The position numbers and the translations under genes were made by a program. The notes beneath the pieces were generated by a model, which was not told the origin of the DNA, ran no database searches, and saw only the letters and a list, made by a program, of their open reading frames with translations. Below, in pieces: positions 35,843-44,040 of a DNA stretch of 64,000 nucleotides (position 1 is the first letter of the stretch; every line of letters begins with the position of its first letter). The DNA comes from Chelativorans petroleitrophicus (GTDB lineage: Bacteria; Pseudomonadota; Alphaproteobacteria; Rhizobiales; Rhizobiaceae), in assembly GCF_025398195.1 (NCBI RefSeq), contig NZ_JAODNV010000007.1:124001-188000 (forward strand). Reading direction: 5' to 3'.

Positions 35843-37093
35843 CTATCTGATCCGCGCCGTCAAGTCCCGATCCGGAAAGCAGGTGGGTTTCATGCCGGCC
35901 TGCTGCTGCCACTGCCCGATGGAACGGCGGGTCTTGAAGCCGACCAAGCCATCGGCTCCGCCCACATCGAAGCCCTGGCGTTCCAGCGCCCGCTGCATGG
36001 CCGCGACATCCGCGCGGCTCAGCCCGCCCACATTCTTCCAGCCTTCGGCAAAATGCATATCGCCATACATGATGCGGTCGCCCCCATGGCCCACGAACAG
36101 CGCGTACAGATCGCTCTCATTGTAGTCCTTGAGCCGGTAAAAGTTCGGCGTGACGATAAAGGCCGGGCCGTAGCGCCCGGCGGGCATCATCAGATAACCC
36201 TCTCCGCGCAATTCATGTTCGGGGAAAGACTTGCCGCTCACGCGCCTGATCCCCATCGCCACCCATTCCGCAATGGGACGGCCGCGGTCGGGCCCTTCGA
36301 GTGCGCAGGAAACGCCTTGCGGCACCGCGACCTCGAAACCCCAGTCGCGCCCCTGTATCCAGCCGTGGCTTGCGAGATAGTTGGCGATGGAAGCGAGCGT
36401 GTCGGGCACCGAGTTCCAGATATCGGCGCGCCCGTCGCCATCGAAATCGACAGCATATTTCAGATAGGAGGTGGGCATGAATTGCGGTTGGCCCATCGCG
36501 CCCGCCCAGGAGGAGCGCATCGCCTCCGGCCGTATGCCGCGCTTTTCCACCATCTCCAGCGCCGCGAGCACTTCGCCGCGGAACATCTCCTTGCGGGTGG
36601 CGAGAAACGCCTTCGTACCCAGCACCTCGAAGGCGCTGTATGGAATCTCGGCACGCCCGAAGCCCGACTCGCGTCCCCATATGGCAAGCACGATGCCGCG
36701 CGGCACCCCGAAGCTGTGCTCGATCGCGGCAAGGGTCGAGGCATACGCCCTGGCTCGGGCGCGCCCACCGGAAACCACGCCGTCAATATGGGCGAAGTAG
36801 GCGGAAGGCTGCCGGAATTCCGCCTGATGCTGCTTATCCGAGCGCGGCGCGCTCTCGCCGGGCAGCACGAGGTCCGGCAGCTTTAGATTGGGCTTCACGC
36901 CCGCGAAGGCAGCGTTGAAGGTGGCTTCGGAAATCCCGCGCGCGCGGGCCTCGGGCCAGAGGTCGCTCCGCAGCCACTGCTGGAAAAGGGTAGTGACATT
37001 CTGCGCCGCGGCGGGTAGCGGCGCAAGAAGCGAGAGGGCGAGGGGAAGCGCGGTGAGAAAGGCTGCTGCGCTAAGACCCCTCACGAAACCCAT
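35843..37093 (-). CDS. MltB-type lytic murein transglycosylase with peptidoglycan-binding domain
   Basis: The 416-residue protein has a signal peptide (FLTALPLALSLLAPLPAAAQ), an MltB catalytic domain (AIWGRESGFGRAEIPYSAFEVLGTKAFLATRKEMF, with the catalytic Glu in GRESGFG, then SSWAGAMGQPQFMPTSYLKYAVDFDGDGRADIWNS) and a C-terminal PG_binding_1 domain (SRADVAAMQRALERQGFDVGGADGLVGFKTRRSIGQWQ). It cuts glycan strands to 1,6-anhydromuropeptides in the periplasm. No lipobox is visible, so it is probably soluble or membrane-associated. recR follows upstream by a few bases on the same strand. Confidence 0.92.
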   Translation of the reverse strand: MGFVRGLSAAAFLTALPLALSLLAPLPAAAQNVTTLFQQWLRSDLWPEARARGISEATFNAAFAGVKPNLKLPDLVLPGESAPRSDKQHQAEFRQPSAYFAHIDGVVSGGRARARAYASTLAAIEHSFGVPRGIVLAIWGRESGFGRAEIPYSAFEVLGTKAFLATRKEMFRGEVLAALEMVEKRGIRPEAMRSSWAGAMGQPQFMPTSYLKYAVDFDGDGRADIWNSVPDTLASIANYLASHGWIQGRDWGFEVAVPQGVSCALEGPDRGRPIAEWVAMGIRRVSGKSFPEHELRGEGYLMMPAGRYGPAFIVTPNFYRLKDYNESDLYALFVGHGGDRIMYGDMHFAEGWKNVGGLSRADVAAMQRALERQGFDVGGADGLVGFKTRRSIGQWQQQAGMKPTCFPDRDLTARIR

Positions 37094-37105
37094 CGGTCAC
37101 CACCC

Positions 37106-37711
37106 TCAAAACGCCGTGCGCGATTTGAGTGCCGCCGCCAGCGTGCCCTCGTCCAGATAGTCGAGTTCGCCTCCGACCGGCACGCCATGGGCAAGTCGCG
37201 TCACCTTCACGTTGAGTCCGGTGAGCTGGTCGGTGATGTAATGGGCCGTCGCCTGACCCTCCACGGTGGCGTTGACCGCCAGAATGACCTCGGAAATGCC
37301 GCCTTCGGCGACGCGACTGATAAGGCCTTTGATGTTGAGATCGTCCGGACCGACGCCGTCCAAAGGCGACAGCGTTCCGCCCAGCACGTGGTAGCGCGCA
37401 CTCATCGCCGCCGCGCGTTCCAGCGCCCAGAGATCGGACACATCCTCCACCACGATCAGCGTCGCCCCGTCGCGGCGCGGGTCAGTGCAGACGGTGCAAG
37501 GATCGCTCGTGTCCACATTTCCGCAGACGGAGCACAGGCGCACCTTCTCCAAAGCCTCGCTCATCGCCGCCGACAAAGGCGCAAAGAGCTGCTCCTTCTT
37601 CTTGATGAGGTAAAGAGCGGCGCGCCGAGCCGAGCGCGGGCCGAGGCCCGGCACCTTGGCCAGGAGCTGAATGAGGCGCTCGATCTCTGGGCCGGCGATT
37701 CGTTTGGACAT
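37106..37711 (-). CDS. recR: Recombination mediator RecR
   Basis: The product of 201 residues has an N-terminal helix-hairpin-helix ([24 protein letters not shown]), a four-cysteine zinc finger ([16 protein letters not shown]) and a Toprim domain ([30 protein letters not shown]). With RecF and RecO it loads RecA at gaps. I set the start at 37711 ([14 protein letters not shown]); the open frame beyond it runs through a heptamer repeat element and is not coding. dnaX-ybaB-recR is the classic order, kept here but split by the repeat. Confidence 0.95.
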   Translation of the reverse strand: MSKRIAGPEIERLIQLLAKVPGLGPRSARRAALYLIKKKEQLFAPLSAAMSEALEKVRLCSVCGNVDTSDPCTVCTDPRRDGATLIVVEDVSDLWALERAAAMSARYHVLGGTLSPLDGVGPDDLNIKGLISRVAEGGISEVILAVNATVEGQATAHYITDQLTGLNVKVTRLAHGVPVGGELDYLDEGTLAAALKSRTAF

Positions 37712-37727
37712 GGAATCGTTTAATAGA

Positions 37728-37858
37728 GCGAATAGGGAGTAGGGGAAATGATAGTGAATGGTGAATGGTAAAGACGGGTGGATGACGTGGGAGAAAGGCA
37801 TGCCAAGCGGTTAACCGCCCCTTATTCCCTACTCGCTACTCCCTTTTTCACCATTCAC
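37728..37858. repeat. Heptamer inverted-repeat element, copy A (ybaB-recR gap)
   Basis: The left arm has 7-base units GCGAATA (37728), GGGAGTA (37735), then GTGAATG twice (37754 and 37761). The right arm has the reverse complements: TATTCCC, TACTCGC and TACTCCC (37823-37843) and CATTCAC (37852). Between them is a perfect GCGGTTAACCGC palindrome (37807-37818). The units share the form GNGAATA/GNGAGTA. A related element is at 54248-54349. I cannot name the family. Confidence 0.8.
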
Positions 37859-37863
37859 CTCCA

Positions 37864-38187
37864 TCAGAACGGCAGCTTAAACCCCGGCGGCAGGGGCAGG
37901 CCGGCGGTCATTTCCTGCGTCTTCTTCTGCATGGCTGTTTCGACCTTCGCCTTGGCATCGTTGTGCGCGGCGAGTATGAGGTCTTCCAGGATCTCCACCT
38001 CCTCTTCCTTGAAGAGCGAGGGGTCGATCTGCAGCTTCTTCATCTCGAATTTGCCGGAAAGCGTGACCTTGACGGCGCCGCCTCCAGACTGGCCTTCCGC
38101 CTCCATCGCCGCGATTTCTTCCTGCATGGCCTGAAATTTGGCCTGCATTTCCTTGGCCTTGCCCATAAGGCTCATCAGGTCGCGCAT
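37864..38187 (-). CDS. ybaB: YbaB/EbfC nucleoid-associated protein
   Basis: The product of about 107 residues is a typical Yba[60 protein letters not shown]. It has a helical N-terminus and a glycine-rich turn before the beta sheet. Dimers bind DNA as small nucleoid proteins. I set the start at the ATG at 38187, with GGAG 8 bases upstream; a TTG four codons earlier is open. It lies 18 bases after dnaX. Confidence 0.93.
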   Translation of the reverse strand: MRDLMSLMGKAKEMQAKFQAMQEEIAAMEAEGQSGGGAVKVTLSGKFEMKKLQIDPSLFKEEEVEILEDLILAAHNDAKAKVETAMQKKTQEMTAGLPLPPGFKLPF

Positions 38188-38205
38188 CTTCGTCTCCAAT
38201 TCGCG

Positions 38206-40047
38206 CTAAAGTTCGTCTTCGTCGTCGTCCGCGTCGGGATCAGCCGGAACGGCGTCCTCGCCCGTCTCTTCGGCCACGGCATCCGGTATACGCACATCCA
38301 GAATGCGCGCGCCGGGGAAACGCTCCAAAATGGCAGCCACCGTGGGATCGGCCCGCGCATCGGCGAGCGCGGTCTCGCGGCGGCCGCTCTCCTCCTCTGC
38401 GAGCGTGGGCCCGCCCGGCTCCTTGGACAGCGAGACGACCCAGCGCCGCCCGGTCCACTTCTGCAAGCGGTTTGACAGATCGTTCAGAAGGCCCTTGGGA
38501 GCGTCATCCGTGAGATTCACCGACAGACGGCCGGGTTCGATCTGCACGAGCCGCACACAGCGCTTGAACTGGACCTTGAAGGCCAGGTCGCGGTTGCGTT
38601 CGGCAAGCGCGGCAATGTCGGCAAGGGAAGCAACCGGAACGGTTGGAGGCTTCTCCGGGGAAGGTGCAGCGGCGGCAGGCGCCGGCGCGGGCTCCTGCTC
38701 CGCCGCCGGCTGGACGAGACGCATGGTCCGGCCGTGTGCAGAGGGAATGGGCCGGGCAGGAAGCGCCGGTGTGCTCACAGGACTGGCCGGCGCCGAAGCG
38801 AAAGCCGGCCCTGGCGCAGACGAAACCGGGGCGGAACCAACTGCAACGCTTCCACCGCCATTCCCGCCAGCCCCCTCCAGCGCCTTCAGCGCCTGATCGA
38901 GTGTGGGCAGATCGGCCGCATGCGCGATGCGAATCAGCACCATTTCGGCCGCGGCGACCGGTCGGGCGGAGCCCTGCACCTCCTGAATGCCCTTCAGAAG
39001 CATCTGCCATGTGCGCGAGAGCATGCGCACGGAGAGTTTTCCGGAGAGTTCGAGACCGCGGCTGCGTTCCTCCTGGGAGAGGGCGGCATCCTCCGCCGCC
39101 TCCGGCACGAAGCGCAGACGGGTGACAAGGTGGTTGAATTCGGCAAGGTCGGTGAGCACGGCCGCCGGGTCCGCGCCCACATCGTATTGCGCGCGAAATT
39201 CGGCGAGGGCGGCGGCGACATCGCCCTTCATCAGATACTCGAACAGATCAATGATGCGGGCGCGGTCGGCGAGCCCCAGCATGTCGCGCACGGTCTCTGC
39301 CGTCACCCTGCCGGAGGAATGCGCGATCGCCTGATCGAAGATGGACTGCGCGTCACGCATGGAGCCCTCGGCCGCCCGCGCGATCATGGCGAGCGCCTCG
39401 TCGTCGGCCTCCACACCCTCAAGCTGCCCGATATGGGCGAGGTGGTTCTTTATGAGGGCAGCGTCGATCCTTCTCAAATCGAAGCGCTGGCAGCGCGACA
39501 AGATCGTGATCGGAACCTTGCGGATTTCCGTGGTGGCGAAGATGAACTTCACATGAGGTGGCGGCTCTTCCAGCGTCTTCAACAGGCCGTTGAAGGCCTG
39601 GTTGGAGAGCATATGCACCTCGTCGATGATATAGACCTTGTAGCGCGCAGAGACCGGCGCGTAGCGCACCTGGTCGATGATCTCGCGGATGTCATCGATG
39701 CCCGTATGCGAGGCGGCGTCCATCTCTATCACATCGACATGCCGGCCTTCGAGAATGGCTTCGCAATGCTCGCCAAGCTCCGTCAGGTCGATGGAAGGCT
39801 GGTCGACGGTCTTGGTCTTGTAGTTGAGCGCGCGGGCCAGAATGCGGGCGGTCGTGGTCTTTCCGACGCCGCGCACGCCGGTCAGCATCCAGGCCTGGGC
39901 GATTCTCCCGGTGGAGAAGGCGTTGGTAAGGGTGCGCACCATCGGCTCCTGGCCGATGAGGCCCGAGAAGTCGCGTGGTCGGTATTTCCTGGCCAGAACG
40001 CGATAGACGCCCGCCTTGCCCTGTGCCATCTGCACCGCGTCGTTCAT
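38206..40047 (-). CDS. dnaX: DNA polymerase III subunits gamma/tau
   Basis: The 613-residue protein has an AAA+ clamp-loader domain (YRPRDFSGLIGQEPMVRTL, Walker A GVRGVGKTTTARILARAL, Walker B VYIIDEVHML, SRC motif SRCQRF), domain III, and a long proline/alanine-rich tau region ending in the very acidic DPDADDDEDEL. The zinc module is altered: in the usual four-cysteine segment only one cysteine (GEHCEAILEGRHVDVIEMDAASH) is left, a feature I recall from other rhizobial DnaX. The start at 40047 (MNDAVQMAQG) excludes an open upstream frame that crosses the SRP RNA gene. Confidence 0.94.
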   Translation of the reverse strand: MNDAVQMAQGKAGVYRVLARKYRPRDFSGLIGQEPMVRTLTNAFSTGRIAQAWMLTGVRGVGKTTTARILARALNYKTKTVDQPSIDLTELGEHCEAILEGRHVDVIEMDAASHTGIDDIREIIDQVRYAPVSARYKVYIIDEVHMLSNQAFNGLLKTLEEPPPHVKFIFATTEIRKVPITILSRCQRFDLRRIDAALIKNHLAHIGQLEGVEADDEALAMIARAAEGSMRDAQSIFDQAIAHSSGRVTAETVRDMLGLADRARIIDLFEYLMKGDVAAALAEFRAQYDVGADPAAVLTDLAEFNHLVTRLRFVPEAAEDAALSQEERSRGLELSGKLSVRMLSRTWQMLLKGIQEVQGSARPVAAAEMVLIRIAHAADLPTLDQALKALEGAGGNGGGSVAVGSAPVSSAPGPAFASAPASPVSTPALPARPIPSAHGRTMRLVQPAAEQEPAPAPAAAAPSPEKPPTVPVASLADIAALAERNRDLAFKVQFKRCVRLVQIEPGRLSVNLTDDAPKGLLNDLSNRLQKWTGRRWVVSLSKEPGGPTLAEEESGRRETALADARADPTVAAILERFPGARILDVRIPDAVAEETGEDAVPADPDADDDEDEL

Positions 40048-40152
40048 AGGATCGTGCGCGCTCCCTGGTCGATGATCTGCAAAGGCGTCGCGCGCCCCAC
40101 GCGGGACTTTCCCTTGCATGGCCGGCCACGTCAATGGGGACGGAGGGGAAAA

Positions 40153-40257
40153 GGGCGGGAGGCTGGCACGGTGACCCGTGCCGTTGCTCGTTAGGGCTGC
40201 TTCCTTCCGGACCTGACCCGGTTGGCGAGTGGCGCGTCCACCACCAACCTCCCGCCC
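40153..40257 (-). ncRNA. ffs: Signal recognition particle RNA, small bacterial type (4.5S)
   Basis: The minus strand has the conserved SRP core, GTCAGGTCCGGAAGGAAGCA, with GGAAGGAAGCAGC tetraloop-side sequence for Ffh binding. The outer stem closes with GGGCGGGAGG (40257-40248) and CCTCCCGCCC (40162-40153), giving a long hairpin of about 105 bases. It sits upstream of dnaX on the same strand, as in many alphaproteobacteria. Confidence 0.95.
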
Positions 40258-40356
40258 CCATATCGTCAATTGCCGGCACAAATGCAAGCCCAGCACCACG
40301 GAAAGGCTTGCAGCGGCTTCTGGCTCAATTTAGCCTCGCGACACGAGGATGAGGAG

Positions 40357-40782
40357 ATGCGGATGCTGCCGGGCAGCAGGAAAGGATTCGTGCTCGATCC
40401 GCGGCTGGAGGGGGAAAGTCTTCCGGTCGTGTGGCTTGGGCTGTGCGAACTGCGCATCAGGGACGAACGGCGCTGGCCATGGCTTCTGCTTATCCCGCAG
40501 CGGCCCGGCGTGGAGGAAGTCCACGATCTTACGCCGCTTGACCAGGCAATGCTCTCCTTCGAGACGAATCTCGTCTCCAAGACACTCAAGGAGCTGACGG
40601 GCTGCACCAAGATAAATTGTGCTGCCCTCGGCAACATCGTGCGCCAGCTTCACGTCCACGTTGTCGCGCGCAACGAGAACGATCCCGGCTGGCCGGGTCC
40701 CGTCTGGGGCCACGGCGTGCGTGAGCCCTACCGCCGCGAGGATCTGCATCAGTTCGCGGAGAAGATTCGCGCGCGGCTTTGA
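40357..40782 (+). CDS. HIT-family (histidine triad) hydrolase
   Basis: The product of about 141 residues has a HIT-like fold with RRWPWLLLIPQRPGVEEVHDLTPLDQ and the triad region RQLHVHVVARNENDPGWP, where HVHVV supplies the histidines (the first position is Gln-Leu-His). Members hydrolyse or transfer nucleotidyl groups. Start choices are 40357 and 40363; GAGGAG lies 6 bases before the second. It is divergent from the SRP RNA and converges on prfC with a short gap. Confidence 0.87.
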   Translation: MRMLPGSRKGFVLDPRLEGESLPVVWLGLCELRIRDERRWPWLLLIPQRPGVEEVHDLTPLDQAMLSFETNLVSKTLKELTGCTKINCAALGNIVRQLHVHVVARNENDPGWPGPVWGHGVREPYRREDLHQFAEKIRARL

Positions 40783-40809
40783 GGGTTCGGCGCAAGCGTC
40801 TTTAATAAG

Positions 40810-42408
40810 CTACGCGGCTTCGGCCCTTTCGCGCACCTGATAGTCCTTCACGGCCGTGAAGGTGATCGCCTTCCAGCGCTCAGCCTCGTAATTGAGGCCG
40901 AATTCATGCGGCGCGAGGAAGACCGGATCGTCGTCGAGATCGCGCGCGATGTCTCCGCGATGGGCGGCGATGAAGCGCTCTAGCTCCGCCCTATCCTCGG
41001 CCGAAATCCAGCGGCATACGGAGAAGCGGGAAGCCTCGAAATCGACGGGAAGAGCGTATTCGCTTTTTAAGCGCTCCTTCAGGACATCGAGCTGCAGTGC
41101 GCCGACGACGCCGACTATTGCGGGCGAGCCGTCCTCCGGCGAGAAGAGCTGCACAACGCCCTCCTCCGCCATCTGCTGCAGCGCCTCCTTCAGCTTCTTC
41201 GCCTTCATCGCATCGGTAAGGCGCACGCGGCGGAGAATTTCAGGCGCGAAATTCGGCACGCCGCGGAAGAGGATGTCCTCACCTTCCGTCAGCGTGTCGC
41301 CGATCCTGAGCGTACCGTGATTGGGTATGCCCACCACGTCGCCGGCGAATGCCTCGTCGGCGGTGATGCGGTTCTTGGCGAAGAAGAATTGCGGCGCGGT
41401 GAGGCTGATGGATTTGCCGGTGCGCACCAGCTTTGCCTTCATGCCGCGCTCTAGCTTTCCGGAACAGACGCGCACGAAGGCGATGCGGTCGCGGTGGTTG
41501 GGGTCCATATTGGCCTGGATCTTGAAGACGAAGGAGGTCATCTTTTCCTCCGTCGCCTCGACCTTGCGTGTGTCGGCCTCCTGGGCGCGCGGTGCAGGGC
41601 CGTACTTTCCAAGTGCCTCAATCAGATCACGCACGCCGTAATTGCGGAGTGCGGAACCGAAATAGACGGGCGTAAGATGCCCCTCGCGGAAGGCCTGCAG
41701 GTCGAACGGTTTGCAGGCTTCCTTTGCCAGCAGCATCTCTTCGACCAGCGCGTCGCGCTCGTGTTCGGGTAGCAGGCCGGAGATGGCGTCCGCCTCCGGT
41801 CCGTTGACGGGAATCGGCTTCACATCCTCGTCCGAATGGCGGAACGTGTTGTCCGCCAGGTGGTAGGTGCCGGCAAAGGACTTGCCGCGCCCGATCGGCC
41901 AGGTGACCGGTGCGGTGTCGAGCGCAAGCTTTTCCTCGATCTCGTCCAGTATTTCAAAGGGATCACGGCTTTCCCGGTCGAGCTTGTTGACGAAGGTGAT
42001 GATAGGGATGTCGCGCAGCCGGCAGACCTCGAACAACTTAAGCGTGCGCGGCTCGATGCCCTTGGCCGCGTCGATCACCATCACGGCGGAATCGACGGCC
42101 GTCAGCGTCCGGTAGGTATCGTCGGCGAAATCCTCGTGGCCCGGCGTATCGAGCAGGTTGAAGACATGGCCGCCATATTCGAACGTCATCACCGAGGTGA
42201 CCACGGAAATCCCGCGCTCGCGCTCGATCTTCATCCAGTCCGAGCGCGTCTGGATGCGGTTCTTTTTCGCCTTCACCTCGCCGGCAAGCTGAATTGCGCC
42301 GCCGAAAAGCAGGAGCTTTTCGGTGAGCGTGGTCTTGCCCGCGTCCGGGTGCGAAATGATCGCGAAGGTGCGGCGGCGCGCCACCGCGTCGGCCAAACTC
42401 TCTGGCAT
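40810..42408 (-). CDS. prfC: Peptide chain release factor 3
   Basis: The product of 532 residues is a translational GTPase. It has P-loop SHPDAGKTTLTEKLLLFGGAIQLAGEV, switch regions WMKIERERGISVVTSVM, DTPGHEDFADDTYRTL and NKLDRE, then the RF3 C-terminal region (GRFDFEASRFSVCRW-like VDFEASRFSVCRWISAE). It recycles RF1 and RF2 from the ribosome after termination. The start at 42408 (MPESLADAVARRRTFAIISH) has AAGGGAA upstream; the longer frame to 42507 is not needed. Confidence 0.95.
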   Translation of the reverse strand: MPESLADAVARRRTFAIISHPDAGKTTLTEKLLLFGGAIQLAGEVKAKKNRIQTRSDWMKIERERGISVVTSVMTFEYGGHVFNLLDTPGHEDFADDTYRTLTAVDSAVMVIDAAKGIEPRTLKLFEVCRLRDIPIITFVNKLDRESRDPFEILDEIEEKLALDTAPVTWPIGRGKSFAGTYHLADNTFRHSDEDVKPIPVNGPEADAISGLLPEHERDALVEEMLLAKEACKPFDLQAFREGHLTPVYFGSALRNYGVRDLIEALGKYGPAPRAQEADTRKVEATEEKMTSFVFKIQANMDPNHRDRIAFVRVCSGKLERGMKAKLVRTGKSISLTAPQFFFAKNRITADEAFAGDVVGIPNHGTLRIGDTLTEGEDILFRGVPNFAPEILRRVRLTDAMKAKKLKEALQQMAEEGVVQLFSPEDGSPAIVGVVGALQLDVLKERLKSEYALPVDFEASRFSVCRWISAEDRAELERFIAAHRGDIARDLDDDPVFLAPHEFGLNYEAERWKAITFTAVKDYQVRERAEAA

Positions 42409-42556
42409 ATCCGGAATTCCCTTTGATAGCGGGCTCTTACCAGCCGCGGCCGCCGCTGTCGAATGGAAATCACCCCCGCATATAGAAAGCCCGTGCGGCG
42501 ATTTCATGCCTACCGTTCAAGAGAAAGGAGGCCAGGAATCCGCATTTTCGGAATGG

Positions 42557-42600
42557 TTGACAAGTTAATTAGCTGAAACTAATGATTAGCTATGGCTAAT
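42557..42600 (+). promoter_or_regulatory. Promoter and operator dyads at the start of an ArsR gene
   Basis: A perfect -35 TTGACA (42557-42562) is followed by 17 or 18 bases and a weak -10 (TAATGA or AATGAT, 42580-42586) that ends 5-6 bases before the ATG at 42592. Two dyads overlap it: ATTAG with CTAAT (42569-42583) and ATTAGC with GCTAAT (42585-42600), the second covering the ATG. This suggests a leaderless, self-repressed gene. Confidence 0.6.
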
Positions 42601-42912
42601 GATATGAGGCAAGTGGCCACTCTCGCGGACCCGACGCGGCGGGCCGTATTTGAGCTGATCGCGGAGCGCCCACGCTCGGTGGCGGAGATCACGCGCGCCC
42701 TTCCCGTTACACAATCGGCCGTTTCGCAGCATCTGAAGGTGTTAAGAGAGGCGCAGCTCGTCCGGGCCCAGCCGAAAGGCGCCAGCAACATCTACCATAT
42801 CGATCAGGCGGGACTCGGGCAGATGCGCGCATGGCTCGACCGGCTCTGGGCCGCTGCCCTGGACGAGTTCAAGAGAGAAATCGAGACGGAAGGGAAGGAA
42901 GATAATGGATAG
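42592..42912 (+). CDS. ArsR/SmtB-family repressor (SdpR-like)
   Basis: The 106-residue winged-helix protein (MRQVATLADPTRRAVFELIAERPRSVAEITRALPVTQSAVSQHLKVLREAQLVRAQPKGASNIYHID) has no metal-binding cysteines. It resembles the SdpR-like ArsR regulators that stand in front of SRPBCC/AHSA1 genes. The gene overlaps the SRPBCC gene by 8 bases. No ribosome site is visible and the promoter lies directly upstream, so the mRNA may start at the ATG. Confidence 0.9.
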   Translation: MANDMRQVATLADPTRRAVFELIAERPRSVAEITRALPVTQSAVSQHLKVLREAQLVRAQPKGASNIYHIDQAGLGQMRAWLDRLWAAALDEFKREIETEGKEDNG

Positions 42913-43384
42913 GATGATCTCGCCGGCGCCGGTCCGTCGTTCGGTTACCGTGAAGGCATCACAGCAGAAGGCATTCGAGGTCTTCACATCCGGCTTCGGC
43001 CGCTGGTGGCCCGCCTCCCACAGCATCGGTTCTTCGCCGCTGAAGACGGCGGTTATTGAGCCGCGCGTCGGCGGACGCTGGTACGAGACGGGAGAAAACG
43101 GCCGGGAATGCCAATGGGGCGAGGTGCTTGCCTGGGAGCCGCCGTCGCGCGTGCTTCTTGCCTGGCGGATCGGCGCGGACTGGAAATACGATCCCCAACT
43201 TCTGACCGAAGTGGAAGTGCGGTTCGTTCCGCTGGGCGAAGCCGGCACGCGCGTCGAACTGGAGCACAGGCTGCTTGAGAACTATGGCGAGCGCGCAGCG
43301 GCAACCAGCGAAAGGCTGGATTCGGAAGGCGGTTGGCAGTCTCTTCTCGCCATTTATGCAGAAGAGGCCGCCGCGGCCGCCTGA
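42905..43384 (+). CDS. SRPBCC (AHSA1-like) domain protein
   Basis: The 159-residue protein has a START/SRPBCC fold of the AHSA1 group: VRRSVTVKASQQKAFEVFTSGFGRWWPASHSIGSSPLKTAVIEPRVGGRWYETGENGRECQWGEVLAWEPPSRVLLAWRI. The fold makes a hydrophobic cavity for a small ligand. The ligand is unknown. Its start overlaps the ArsR gene by 8 bases; such ArsR-SRPBCC pairs are common and the regulator probably controls both. Confidence 0.87.
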   Translation: MDRMISPAPVRRSVTVKASQQKAFEVFTSGFGRWWPASHSIGSSPLKTAVIEPRVGGRWYETGENGRECQWGEVLAWEPPSRVLLAWRIGADWKYDPQLLTEVEVRFVPLGEAGTRVELEHRLLENYGERAAATSERLDSEGGWQSLLAIYAEEAAAAA

Positions 43385-43423
43385 AAAGCGTTTGAAAATT
43401 CCGGCCGTTGGGCGAGGTTGAAT

Positions 43424-43447
43424 TGACGCCGGAACCTCCCGGCGTCA
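43424..43447. promoter_or_regulatory. Perfect dyad immediately upstream of dut
   Basis: TGACGCCGG (43424-43432) and CCGGCGTCA (43439-43447) form a perfect 9-bp inverted repeat with a 6-base spacer, ending 10 bases before the dut ATG. It could be an operator in the dut promoter or an RNA hairpin ending the SRPBCC transcript. No U run follows. Confidence 0.5.
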
Positions 43448-43457
43448 GATAGTGCGT

Positions 43458-43943
43458 ATGGATACATCACCTGCTTCAATCTCTGTCATCGGTCCTACTG
43501 TCGGCGTCGTGCGTCTGCCGCATGGCGAGGGCTTGCCGCTGCCCGCATACGAATCGGCCGGTGCCGCCGGCATGGATTTGCGCGCCGCCGTGCCTGAGGA
43601 CCGGCAGATCATCCTTCTGCCGGGCCGGCGCGTCCTGGTGCCGACCGGATTTATCTTAGAGATTCCGGAAGGCTTCGAGGGTCAGGTACGGCCGCGTTCC
43701 GGCCTTGCGCTGCGTCACGGGATCACCTGCCTGAACTCACCCGGAACGATCGACAGCGACTATCGCGGCGAGGTGCAGATTCTGCTGGTCAATCTGGGCG
43801 AGGACGATTTTGCCGTCACGCGCGGCATGCGCATCGCCCAGCTTGTCATCGCCCCTGTGCTTCAGGCCCGGATCGAAGAGCGCGACGGACCCGGCGCGAC
43901 GGCTCGCGGAGCTGACGGCTTCGGCTCCACCGGAACGGCCTGA
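43458..43943 (+). CDS. dut: dUTP diphosphatase
   Basis: The product of about 161 residues carries the dUTPase motifs in order: [45 protein letters not shown], and a C-terminal [11 protein letters not shown] that closes over the substrate. It hydrolyses dUTP to dUMP, complementing dcd in the same window. The ATG at 43458 and a GTG at 43452 are both possible. No ribosome site is seen in front of either. Confidence 0.95.
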   Translation: MDTSPASISVIGPTVGVVRLPHGEGLPLPAYESAGAAGMDLRAAVPEDRQIILLPGRRVLVPTGFILEIPEGFEGQVRPRSGLALRHGITCLNSPGTIDSDYRGEVQILLVNLGEDDFAVTRGMRIAQLVIAPVLQARIEERDGPGATARGADGFGSTGTA

Positions 43944-44040
43944 GGCCCTCTCCCGCCCATCGCCTGACCAGAGCCTCCCCTTGACAGCGCCACGCCGCAG
44001 GCGCCTCATCGTGGGTAAAGAGGAAATCTGGGGATGGCAC

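Noticed and set aside
37712-37801. Extended N-terminus of RecR
   Set aside because: The extra codons come from the heptamer repeat element and do not look like RecR.
40222-40356. Upstream extension of the HIT-family reading frame
   Set aside because: It runs through the SRP RNA gene and has no homologous sequence; the start at 40357/40363 has a ribosome site.
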